DNA of 13,096 bases from Baffinella frigidus (Eukaryota > Cryptophyceae > Cryptomonadales > Baffinellaceae): the NCBI GenBank assembly GCA_026770585.1, contig MU646387.1:720079-733174 (forward strand). Reading direction: 5' to 3'. Below the pieces are notes generated by a model that was given only the letters and a program-made list of their open reading frames with translations, ran no database searches and had not been told where the DNA came from. Positions 1 to 5,136 of this stretch are shown piece by piece (position 1 is the first letter of the stretch; every line of letters begins with the position of its first letter). A program made the translations under genes and the position numbers.

Positions 1-118
1 TTTGGGGTTTAGGGTTTGGGGGTTAGGGTTTGGGGTTTAGGGTTTGGGGTTTAGGGTTTGGGGTTTGGGGTTTGGGGATTAGGGTTTGGCGTCCAGCGTT
101 TAGGGTTTAGGTTTTGGG
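1..118 (+). repeat. Degenerate telomere-like repeat block
   Basis: The block is made almost entirely of TTTAGGG, TTTGGGG and GGGTTAGGG variants, with the G-rich strand on plus. A true left chromosome end would show the C-rich strand (CCCTAAA) here, so this is an interstitial block or an intron of a minus-strand gene, not a terminal telomere. Scattered units continue to about 450 between the exon-like islands. Confidence 0.85.
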
Positions 119-128
119 GGTACGCAAC

Positions 129-180
129 GAGCCTGCCAACGCCCGGAGGGCATATCAGGAACATGCCGAACACCTCGGGC
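129..180 (-). pseudogene. Degenerate copy of the S3-end exon (third copy)
   Basis: The minus strand reads a hydrophobic stretch ending in ICPPGVG, followed by a GTTGCGTA donor-like sequence. This matches the end of the complete exon at 469-592 (ICPPGVGGS then GTGCGTA). Upstream residues have diverged (GMFL in place of FMIIAI), and no acceptor is visible before the island merges with telomere-like repeats. The frame remains open across the similarity. It is probably a truncated duplicate, but use as an alternative exon cannot be excluded. Confidence 0.5.
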
Positions 181-270
181 AAAAATGTCTTTTGAGACAT
201 CAGGGTTTAGGGGTTCGGTTTTGGGCGAGTCCTCAGGGTATGGGGGTTCGTTTTCGCGCCTGTTTTGTTA

Positions 271-307
271 TTTGAGTCTTCAGGGTTTGAGTTTTGAGTC
301 TTCAGGG
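271..307 (+). repeat. Short tandem repeat, 22-bp period
   Basis: TTTGAGTCTTCAGGG occurs at 271-285 and 293-307, separated by a telomere-like GTTTGAG remnant. It is a local duplication inside the telomere-like tract. Confidence 0.7.
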
Positions 308-328
308 TTTGGGGGTTAGGTTACGCAC

Positions 329-372
329 CGAGCCGCCAACTTCCGGAAGGCATATGACTGTGACAACTCCAG
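329..372 (-). pseudogene. Degenerate copy of the S3-end exon (second copy)
   Basis: The minus strand reads VTVICLPEVGGS, ending at a GTGCGTAA donor identical in its first seven bases to that of the complete exon at 469-592. The second proline and the glycine of the CPPGVG motif are changed (CLPEVG). The upstream part of the exon (KRFWGEF) and its acceptor are absent. The similarity therefore covers only the last 12 or so codons plus the donor. Probably a truncated duplicate. Confidence 0.5.
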
Positions 373-468
373 GCCCGTAGGGTTTAACGTTGAGGTTTTA
401 GGGTTAGGTTTGGGGGTTACGCACCGCTACAGTCTTGCAGGTTTAGGGTTCAGTTTGGGGGTACGCAC

Positions 469-592
469 CGAGCCGCCAACGCCTGGAGGGCAGATGATGG
501 CGATGATCATGAATTCACCCCAGAACCTCTTCGAGTAGAGCGGCGTTGATAGCTCCACATCCGGGTCCAGCGGCGTCAGATTTCCCAGGTGG
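469..592 (-). CDS. Exon of a putative SK-type potassium channel, S3-like helix
   Basis: This is a 124-bp minus-strand exon-like island. It is preceded by CCCTACACTGCAG (acceptor) and followed by GTGCGTA (donor). It supplies one base plus 41 codons: a polar start (HLGNLTPLDPDVEL), then KRFWGEFMIIAIICPPGVG, where basic residues lead into a hydrophobic helix ending in CPPG. Known SK-family channels have a similar S3 in which an RxxxE-type helix ends in an HPxPG-like turn. The family call is inference from this pattern and from the S2-like exon upstream. The phase (one leading base) fits the two trailing bases of the exon at 1486-1619. Compared with the partial copy at 769-814, five of six differences are synonymous, which supports this frame. 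No pore or calmodulin-binding region is visible in the window, so the gene would continue to the left or is broken. Confidence 0.5.
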
Positions 593-652
593 CTGCAGTG
601 TAGGGTGCGGGGTTTAGGGGCCGCTGTCGAGCGAACTCGGCACATACAAGAC

Positions 653-742
653 GATCAGGGTCGAAATTTGACCTTGAATTTCAGGTGAAAGTCCTTAGAC
701 GTTTCAAGTTGTTGCCTCTTCGCTCGGCAGCGGTGGGGTATT
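653..742. repeat. Spacer with a repeat shared with 12745-12777
   Basis: The stretch between exon-like islands holds no recognisable gene. At 699-734 the sequence TTCAAGTTGTT followed by TCGCTCG and AGCGGT recurs at 12745-12777, so a dispersed repeat links the two ends of the window. Confidence 0.5.
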
Positions 743-768
743 ATGCTGCGTGTTTGGAGGTTAGGGGT

Positions 769-814
769 TGCTAGCTCCACGTCCGGGTCGAGCGGCGTGA
801 GATTTCCGAGGTGG
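769..814 (-). pseudogene. Partial S3-exon copy with intact acceptor
   Basis: On minus, an ACTCCAG acceptor is followed by codons for HLGNLTPLDPDVELA. Differences from the complete exon are nearly all at third positions (CTG/CTC three times, GAT/GAC). After ELA the copy runs directly into AACCCCTAACC repeat sequence, where the complete exon continues with TPLYSKRFW. It therefore keeps the acceptor and the first 15 codons and lacks the helix and the donor. Confidence 0.6.
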
Positions 815-881
815 CTGGAGTGTAGGGTGTGGGGTTTAGGGTGTGGGGGTTGGGGGTTAGGGTTGAGGTGTTATGGGGTTG
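815..881 (+). repeat. Telomere-like repeat between exon copies
   Basis: Variants of GTGTAGGGTTTAGGG and GGGTTGGGGGTTAGGG. In the minus-strand sense this is the C-rich tract just upstream of the acceptor at 814, with CTAAAC about 20 bases before the AG. Confidence 0.75.
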
Positions 882-925
882 AGAGCTCAATGGTGAGGTC
901 CAGGGGGGTGAGAAAGCCGAGGTGG
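882..925 (-). pseudogene. Partial S3-exon copy, more diverged
   Basis: On minus, an ACTCTAG acceptor is followed by codons for HLGFLTPLDLTIELS. N4 becomes F, and PDV becomes LTI. The copy stops at the same place as its neighbours, at a TCAACCCC junction into repeat sequence. The acceptor AG and the open frame are retained. Confidence 0.55.
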
Positions 926-934
926 CTAGAGTGT

Positions 935-1019
935 AGGGTTTAGGGTTCAGGGGTTAGGGGTTAGGGGTTAGGGTACAGGGTGGGGGGTTGAGGGGTTAGA
1001 GTTTAGGGGTTAGGGGTTG
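935..1019 (+). repeat. Telomere-like repeat between exon copies
   Basis: GGGTTTAGGGTTCAGGGG and several GGGGTTAGGG units, with the G-rich strand on plus. Confidence 0.75.
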
Positions 1020-1063
1020 ATGGGTCCACGTCGGGGTCCAGGGGGGTGAGATTTTTGAGGTGG
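1020..1063 (-). pseudogene. Partial S3-exon copy
   Basis: On minus, an ACTCCAG acceptor is followed by codons for HLKNLTPLDPDVDPS, then the same ATCAACCCC junction into repeat sequence. The upstream tract CCCTAAACCCTAAACCC is the C strand of a telomere repeat and provides two CTAAAC units within 30 bases of the acceptor. Confidence 0.55.
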
Positions 1064-1069
1064 CTGGAG

Positions 1070-1200
1070 TGTAGGGTTTAGGGTTTAGGGGTTAGGGTGT
1101 GGGGTTCAGGGGTTCGGGGTTGCGAGCTCGAGTTTAGAGTTTAAGGTTCAGGGTGTAGGGTTGAGGGTTGAGGGGTTGGGGTTTGGGGGTTGGGGTTCGC
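1070..1200 (+). repeat. Telomere-like repeat block
   Basis: TTTAGGG, GGGGTTAGGG and GGTTGAGGG variants, with the G-rich strand on plus. It lies between the S3-start copies and the degenerate S2 copy. Confidence 0.75.
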
Positions 1201-1206
1201 ATGCAC

Positions 1207-1284
1207 CTTTTAATGGCTCAAAGAGCTCCTGGAGAACGTACATGCGATAGAGGAGCGTGAGGGTGATGCATGCCGACACGATTC
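1207..1284 (-). pseudogene. Degenerate S2-like exon copy
   Basis: The minus strand reads IVSACITLTLLYRMYVLQEL, corresponding to FISTCITLALLYRMYILQEL of the exon at 1486-1619. It ends at AAAAG followed by a GTGCATG donor. Substitutions are conservative or synonymous. One base is missing near the 3' end (GAGCCATT against GAGCGCATC), which shifts the frame just before the donor. The 5' part (MDNVALDHWAMDFLK) and the acceptor are absent, replaced by telomere-like sequence. Either a pseudo-exon or a candidate alternative exon with shifted phase. Confidence 0.55.
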
Positions 1285-1286
1285 CA

Positions 1287-1313
1287 ACCCCTAACCCCCG
1301 AACCCCTGAACCC
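1287..1313 (-). repeat. Short inverted telomere-like tract
   Basis: CCAACCCCTAACCCCCGAAC is on plus, the opposite orientation from every neighbouring block. It lies at the truncated 5' edge of the degenerate S2 copy, which suggests a rearrangement breakpoint. Confidence 0.7.
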
Positions 1314-1416
1314 CATCCCGTCGAAATGAGGCAAACACGACCGACGCCAGTCTCCCCCCCGGGGAAGATTGGTCACGTTGCTGGCGAAAGGGTTTGAAGT
1401 TTGTACGGGGGTCGCT

Positions 1417-1461
1417 TAGATGGACCGATCCCTGAAGGCCACCGGGTGGCTGCTGAGTGGG
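1417..1461. repeat. Solo end of a dispersed inverted-repeat element
   Basis: GATGGAC, TGAAG and GGTGGCTGCTGAGTGG occur here in the same order and spacing as at 4445-4485, where they form the right end of an element bounded by CCACTTAGCAGC inverted repeats. It lies just downstream of the S2-like exon in the minus sense. Confidence 0.55.
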
Positions 1462-1485
1462 GTGGTAGGAGGGGTTGAGGGATGC

Positions 1486-1619
1486 CTTTTGATGCGCTCG
1501 AAGAGCTCCTGGAGAATGTACATGCGATAGAGGAGCGCGAGGGTGATGCAAGTCGAGATGAAGCACATCGCTTTCAGGAAGTCCATCGCCCAGTGGTCCA
1601 GCGCCACATTATCCATGAT
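1486..1619 (-). CDS. Exon of a putative SK-type potassium channel, S2-like helix
   Basis: This 134-bp minus-strand exon has an excellent acceptor (CCGCCTTTTTCAG) and ends at AAAAG followed by GC. It encodes 44 codons plus two bases: a polar start (IMDNVALDHWAMDF), then a hydrophobic helix (LKAMCFISTCITLALLYRMY), then a charged tail (ILQELFERIK). In SK-type channels S2 follows a similar pattern of a small polar helix start, an aliphatic core with Y and R near the exit, and an amphipathic tail. The family call is tentative. The two trailing bases (AG) pair with the single leading base of the exon at 469-592 to make a serine codon, so both exons read through. That requires a GC donor here; GC donors are known in eukaryotes and frequent in some dinoflagellates. 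An ATG lies at the second codon, but an upstream exon is more likely. Confidence 0.5.
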
Positions 1620-1709
1620 CTGAAAAAGGCGGTTTCAGTATGAGACGGCACGCAGGCGGGTTGGATCTGAAAAAGGCGGTTTCAGTATGAGACGGCACGC
1701 AGGCCGGTT
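1617..1709. repeat. 47-bp tandem duplication carrying a splice acceptor
   Basis: Copies at 1617-1663 and 1664-1709 differ at about one position. On minus each contains ATACTGAAAC (branch-like), then CCGCCTTTTTCAG. The distal end of the first copy is the acceptor of the S2-like exon, so the duplication creates two near-identical acceptors 47 bases apart. A diverged third relative (TATGAGACGG with GCGGG) is at 1850-1888. Confidence 0.8.
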
Positions 1710-1937
1710 TGCCACGCAACGTTCTTGGAAGGGGATGCCAAAAGTCAATTCACCTGCAAGGAATAAGGGAAATGGTTTACTTTGGGGATAATCCGGCGTC
1801 GAATAGGACGCTTGGAAAGAGCCGAACCCACTCGAACAATCTGACGTGGTATGAGACGGCTCGCGGGCGGGTTTAGTGTGGGACGCGCCATGGTGTGGCC
1901 TTACTGTAAGGCAGCGTGCTGAAGCGTGGTTGTACAC

Positions 1938-2020
1938 TTTACTGTTACTAGCTACTAGGCTTTACTATTACTAGCTACTAGGCTTTACTATTACTAGCTA
2001 CTAGGCTTTACTATTACTAG
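1938..2020. repeat. 23-bp minisatellite in the foldback loop
   Basis: TTTACTATTACTAGCTACTA plus GGC is repeated at 1938-1960, 1961-1983, 1984-2006 and partially at 2007-2020, with a single substitution in the first unit. The 16-base direct repeat AGCGTGGTTGTACACT flanks the array at 1923-1938 and 2036-2051. Confidence 0.9.
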
Positions 2021-2160
2021 TATGATGCGTGTTGTAGCGTGGTTGTACACTGACGGCGCAACACTAGACCCGTCTCACACTGAACAGCAAGTTGAAACGA
2101 CGCACGCCGACTTGAGGAACGTCCCACGCCAAATTGCTGTAGGGGGTAGCTCGCTTTGGC

Positions 2161-2178
2161 AACGCCACTTTTGGCGTT
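2161..2178. repeat. Small perfect hairpin
   Basis: AACGCCA, a loop of CTTT, then TGGCGTT. It lies at the inner edge of the right foldback arm. Confidence 0.7.
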
Positions 2179-2364
2179 CAACTATCCCAAAAGTAAACAA
2201 CCCCCCCTTATTCCTTGGGTAATTGACTTTCGGCGACCCCTTCCGGGAATCTGGCGTGGTCAACCGTAAACCGGAAATGAGAAAGGCTGCATCCGACACC
2301 CTAATGGACACTCGGTGAGGTCGTCCATGAGCCATCCGCCGATCTCTCGCGTGCCATGGGTGGG

Positions 2365-2560
2365 CTTAGGGCTTAGCGTTTAGGGTTTGGGGTTTGGGGG
2401 TTGGGGTTTAGGATTTGGAGGTCAGGGTTCTGGGTTTAGGTTTCGGGGTTGAGGGTTTAGGGTTCGGGGTTCAGGGTTTAGGGTTTAGGGTTTAGGGTTG
2501 TGAGGGGTTAGGGATTTGGGGGTCGGGGGGTCAGGGGGTTAGGGGTTAGGTGGTGGGGCT
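2365..2560 (+). repeat. Telomere-like repeat block
   Basis: TTTAGGG, TTTGGGG, GGTTCGGGG and GGGGTTAGGG variants, including three perfect consecutive TTTAGGG units near 2474-2496. The G-rich strand is on plus. No exon-like island was found inside. Confidence 0.85.
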
Positions 2561-2619
2561 AGGTGGCTACCGGAGTTCGGGGGTTCGGGGTTGGATTGAT
2601 ACCAGCTGGTGCCCGGGCA

Positions 2620-2845
2620 AGGTGGGTTTAGGGTTTAGGGTTTGGGGTTTAGGGTTTCGGTCCTAGGGTTCAGGGTTTCGGGTTCAGAGTTCAGGGTTGA
2701 GCATTCAGGGGTTACGCGGGTAGGGGAGAGGAGCATACCAGCTTGCAGTCAAGGAGGGTTAAGGGTTAAGGGTTTTGGGTTTAGAGTTCAGGGTTTAGGG
2801 TTTAGGGTTTTGGGTTTAAGATTTAGGATTTGGGGGGTTGGGTGG
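2620..2845 (+). repeat. Telomere-like repeat block with a short unique insert
   Basis: Two runs of TTTAGGG/TTTGGGG variants (2620-2700 and 2757-2845) flank about 55 bases of non-repeat sequence. The motif ATACCAGCTGGT near 2600 and ATACAAGCTGGT near 2846 are related, which suggests the block was copied together with its flank. Confidence 0.7.
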
Positions 2846-2892
2846 ATACAAGCTGGTCCTGCGCGCAGGCGAGAATGCATCCCGCGATGCCG

Positions 2893-3140
2893 GTCGCGCA
2901 CACGGCCAGCCGGTGTCTGCACGCACGGATGCCCGTCAGCGTGTCAGCATGGCAGCACGGATACATGTCAGCATGTTATTCGGTCGCGCACACGGCCGGG
3001 CGGTGTCTGCGCACGCAAAAAAAACACAGATACATGTCAGCTTCCGTTGTTCAGTAAAGTTACCGGTCCTCTCTCTGGAGAGAGAGTAACTTCTATGTCA
3101 CGCACACGGCCAGGCGGTATCTGAACGCACGAGAGGCACC
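2893..3140. repeat. Three-copy GTCGCGCACACGGCC repeat
   Basis: Copies start at 2893, 2983 and 3097. Each has CGCACACGGCC followed by GGTGTCTG or GGTATCTG and an ACGCA run. On minus each begins right after an AG (GCGTGCAG, GCGTGCGCAG, GCGTTCAG) and reads TPAGRVRD, TPPGRVRD or IPPGRVRD. The second copy has a run of eight T before its AG. This could be another set of copied exon starts, but the frames close soon after and plus-strand frames are open too, so coding status is undecided. Confidence 0.6.
3059..3090. repeat. Hairpin with CT/AG stem
   Basis: CTCTCTCT (3069-3076), GG, AGAGAGAG (3079-3086), flanked by GTTAC (3059-3063) and GTAAC (3086-3090). A local inverted repeat between the second and third copies of the repeat above. 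Confidence 0.6.
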
Positions 3141-3149
3141 AGTCAGCAC

Positions 3150-3192
3150 GGATGCATGTCAGCGTGTCAGCATATCAGCATGTCAGCATGTC
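3150..3192. repeat. 9-bp tandem repeat CATGTCAG
   Basis: CATGTCAGC, GTGTCAGC, CATATCAGC, CATGTCAGC and CATGTCAGC follow one another. The same word is scattered upstream (2941-2980), so the array probably grew from it. Confidence 0.8.
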
Positions 3193-3204
3193 AGCAACGC
3201 GTTA

Positions 3205-3432
3205 CGGGTGTAGGGTGTAAGGTTTAAGATTTAGAGTGTAGGGTGTAGGGTTTAGGGTTTAGGGTTTAGGATTCAGGGTCTAAAGTTTGGGGGTTAGGGT
3301 TTAGGGTTCGGGGCTTGGGGCTTGGGGTTTGGTGTTTGGTGTTTGGTGTTTGGGGTGCAGGGTTTAGGGTGTAGGGTTTAGGGTTTAGGGTTTAGGGTTT
3401 AGGGTGTAGGGTGTAGGGTTGAGGGTTGAGGG
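3205..3432 (+). repeat. Telomere-like repeat block
   Basis: GTGTAGGG, TTTAGGG, GGTGTTT and TTTGGGG variants, including runs of perfect TTTAGGG (around 3368-3396). The G-rich strand is on plus. Confidence 0.85.
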
Positions 3433-3453
3433 TTGGCACCGTATGAGCACTAC

Positions 3454-3501
3454 CTCGACCTTCTCTCGATCCTTTCTCCAGTCTCGGGGAACCCCGCTCT
3501 C
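3454..3501 (-). CDS. Small 16-codon exon-like island
   Basis: On minus, CCGTGACCCAG (acceptor) is followed by exactly 48 bases encoding ESGVPRDWRKDREKVE, then GTAGTG (donor). The AG/GT borders, phase 0 length and highly charged peptide suggest a real micro-exon. CTAAAC from the telomere-like tract lies about 20 bases upstream of the acceptor. The product is not recognised. It is flanked on both sides by telomere-like repeats, like the islands at 469-1063. A diverged relative is at 3723-3755. Confidence 0.4.
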
Positions 3502-3511
3502 CTGGGTCACG

Positions 3512-3718
3512 GTTTGGGGTTTAGGGTTTAGGGTTTGGGGATTAGGGATTAGGGTTTAGGGTTCAGCGTTCGGGGTTTAGGGATTTGGGCATAGGGATTA
3601 GGATCTAGGTTTCGGGTTTTGGGGTTTAGGGTTTAGGGTTTAGGGTTTAAGGTTTTAGGGCTTAGGGTTTAGGGTTTAGGGTTCAGGGTTTAGGGTTCAG
3701 GGTTCAGGGTTTAGGGTT
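3512..3718 (+). repeat. Telomere-like repeat block
   Basis: TTTAGGG, GGTTCAGGG and GGGATTAGGG variants with several perfect consecutive TTTAGGG units (around 3623-3645). The G-rich strand is on plus. Confidence 0.85.
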
Positions 3719-3722
3719 GGCC

Positions 3723-3755
3723 GGTTCCGGGTAACACCGCTCTCCCGCGGATTTC
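3723..3755 (-). pseudogene. Degenerate copy of the 3454-3501 island
   Basis: On minus, GGAGAGCGGTGTTACCCGGA resembles GGAGAGCGGGGTTCCCCGAG of the complete island. The acceptor AG is lost and similarity stops after about nine codons. The segment also belongs to a dispersed repeat with a GGATTTCGGGG hairpin-like tail, so the relationship is tentative. Confidence 0.3.
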
Positions 3756-3831
3756 GGGGGGAAGCATGGTTTATGGAAACCGTAAACCCTGGATCCTAAA
3801 CCCAGCACAACCACGAAAAGCTACGATGGAA

Positions 3832-3976
3832 AGCCTGGCACTGCCTCAGTCTATTTGGGCTCACCAATTTGGTGAGCCCGGGTTCTTTTTCGCTCCAAAG
3901 TTGACGGGGGTGTACCGAAAGCAGATGTCAACTTGCGAATAGTCGGTGAACCCGAGTGAGGCAGAGCTAGGAGACG
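3832..3976. mobile_element. Inverted-repeat element with a GAACCCGAGTG right end
   Basis: The left end CTGGCACTGCCTCAGTC and the reverse complement of the right end, CTAGCTCTGCCTCACTC, match at most positions, giving terminal inverted repeats of about 17 bases. Inside is a perfect hairpin (3857-3879). The right part, GTCAACTTG to GAACCCGAGTG to AGCTAGGA, recurs at 9702-9748. Confidence 0.5.
3857..3879. repeat. Perfect hairpin GGGCTCACCAA
   Basis: GGGCTCACCAA, one base, then TTGGTGAGCCC: an 11-base perfect stem with a one-base centre, followed by a T-run. It is the left interior of the element at 3832-3976 and is probably structural, not a terminator. Confidence 0.8.
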
Positions 3977-4015
3977 GAAAGGCGATTCTGTCGGGGCAGA
4001 GGCCTCGCGACAGTC

Positions 4016-4165
4016 TTATCTCAGAAAACGAGTTCTAAAACTCGTTTTCTCAAGTCAATCCCCCTACAAATTCGTCAACTTATTCTTTACTCTCCGCATA
4101 AGTTGACAAATTTATAGGGGAATTGACTTAAGAAAACGAGTTTTAGAACTCGTTTTCTGAGATAA
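4016..4165. mobile_element. 150-bp foldback element with 68-base arms
   Basis: Arms 4016-4083 and 4098-4165 are inverted copies separated by 14 bases. They differ at four positions. In all four the left arm has C where the complement of the right arm has T. Each arm also contains its own near-palindrome, AGAAAACGAGTT followed by AACTCGTTTTCT (4023-4050 and 4131-4158). There is no coding capacity. It would extrude as a long cruciform or fold as a double-stranded RNA hairpin. Confidence 0.85.
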
Positions 4166-4346
4166 AGTCATGGCGATTGATCCTAGGGTCGATCTGTGCT
4201 GAAATCCCAGCATGTCTTGTGGGGTGTAGCTATTCTCGGTACGCATCTCCAGAATCAACCATTGGCAATTCTGAAGTAGCGACCGTGTGTGCCCCACAGG
4301 AGCACACCGTAGGAACGTGTGAGTTGAGAGTGTAAACCTCGCTCCA

Positions 4347-4485
4347 CCACTTAGCAGCGCCCGAGTTCCTTTCCCCCCGGATATCCGGGGGAAATGTGGT
4401 TAGTAACCAATGCAAATGGATAAGATTCTACTACAAATAGTTTAGATGGACTGTATCCGTGAAGCCCCCGGTGGCTGCTAAGTGG
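4347..4485. mobile_element. 139-bp element with CCACTTAGCAGC inverted ends
   Basis: CCACTTAGCAGC (4347-4358) and GCTGCTAAGTGG (4474-4485) are perfect 12-base inverted repeats. Near the left end is a hairpin, TTCCCCCCGGATATCCGGGG. Related left ends occur at 9613 (TTAGCAGCGCCCGAGTTC) and 12607 (CCACTTAGCAGGCACC), and a related right end at 1417-1461. Consistent with a non-autonomous inverted-repeat element family. Confidence 0.6.
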
Positions 4486-4510
4486 CTACGTCATATCTCC
4501 TGAACCAAAG

Positions 4511-4540
4511 CCTCGAGGGCGTGACAGCAAGCCCTCGAGG
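4511..4540. repeat. Perfect 10-base hairpin
   Basis: CCTCGAGGGC (4511-4520), a 10-base loop, then GCCCTCGAGG (4531-4540). Each arm contains an XhoI-type CTCGAG palindrome. Confidence 0.85.
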
Positions 4541-4622
4541 GTTACGAAAGACAGGGGTTCCGGAGGTTTCTGGCTCTCCTTCATCAAAGACTGTTGCCCG
4601 CGGGCATCGATCTCACCCGGAC

Positions 4623-4761
4623 GAGTATTCACAATGGATACGATTTCGGGGATCTCCGGTCCGATTTTGGTATATCGTAAGGCTCTAAATGAAGTCTAAA
4701 TAGATAACTGTCTTATTTATACCCTTAAGATACACCAAAATCGTATTCATAATGAATACTC
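4623..4761. mobile_element. Foldback element with a small nested insertion
   Basis: Outer arms GAGTATTC to CGATTT (4623-4646) and the mirrored 4738-4761 pair, and the pairing continues inward through CGATTTTGGT / ACCAAAATCG and TAAGG / CCTTA. The left arm is interrupted by 15 extra bases (4647-4661) bounded by the duplicated hexamer CGATTT (4641-4646 and 4662-4667). The right arm keeps the uninterrupted form. Without the insertion each arm is 39 bases. The loop is AT-rich. Confidence 0.8.
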
Positions 4762-4901
4762 GGCGGGATTAGATCGCACACAGGAGCACTCCTGTTGTTG
4801 GCGCGTGTTGCTGTCGTGGTGATCGTGGGGAGGGATGCATGTCACACCCCTCCCTCCTCTGCGTGTGCGTCGGTGCTACAGTGCGGAAGAAATCACGCTG
4901 C

Positions 4902-5038
4902 CACCAGCCCTCAACGTGGGAGCAAATCTCCCTTTTCAATCCCCCTGATTTGTACTGGAGGTCGCCGGAATCCGGCGGCCTGTGGTACAAATCCGGGGTC
5001 CCGACAAAGAGGATATGCCCCCATTCTGAGGGCTGGTG
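4902..5038. mobile_element. 140-bp foldback family, copy 1
   Basis: Starts CACCAGCCCTCA, ends TGAGGGCTGGTG, and is almost entirely self-complementary: terminal arms, then GATTTGTAC / GTACAAATC, then a central stem at 4961-4980 (CGCCGG AAT CCGGCG). No coding capacity. Copy 2 starts 99 bases to the right. The sequence AATCACGC(C)TGCCAC stands just left of, or overlaps, both copies. Confidence 0.85.
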
Positions 5039-5136
5039 ATGGAGTTTCACGGGCGTCACAGGGAGGGCAGATCAAGCCCTCGACCCCCATCTCGCGTCCA
5101 ACCAATCACGCCTGCCACATCGCAACCTTCCCCTGC

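Larger units (their letters stand above)
1710..2262. mobile_element. Large imperfect foldback element
   Basis: Left arm about 1710-1799 and right arm about 2173-2262 are inverted copies. The landmarks GGAAGGGG, AAAGTCAATT, AAGGAATAAGGG and TTTACTTT occur in order on the left and in reverse complement on the right. Inner segments (GAGACGG, TAGTGT, GCGCC around 1851-1896 and 2060-2095) also pair loosely. No transposase frame is visible. This is the form of a foldback or miniature inverted-repeat element. Outer limits are approximate because the arms are only about 70-80 percent similar by eye. Confidence 0.55.

Noticed and set aside
1-118. A chromosome-end telomere
   Set aside because: The G-rich strand runs inward and the repeats are heavily degenerate, so this is interstitial or intronic sequence.
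2893-3192. CRISPR-like spacing of three repeats
   Set aside because: Repeats are diverged, spacing is irregular (90 and 114 bases), there are no cas genes, and the context is eukaryotic.
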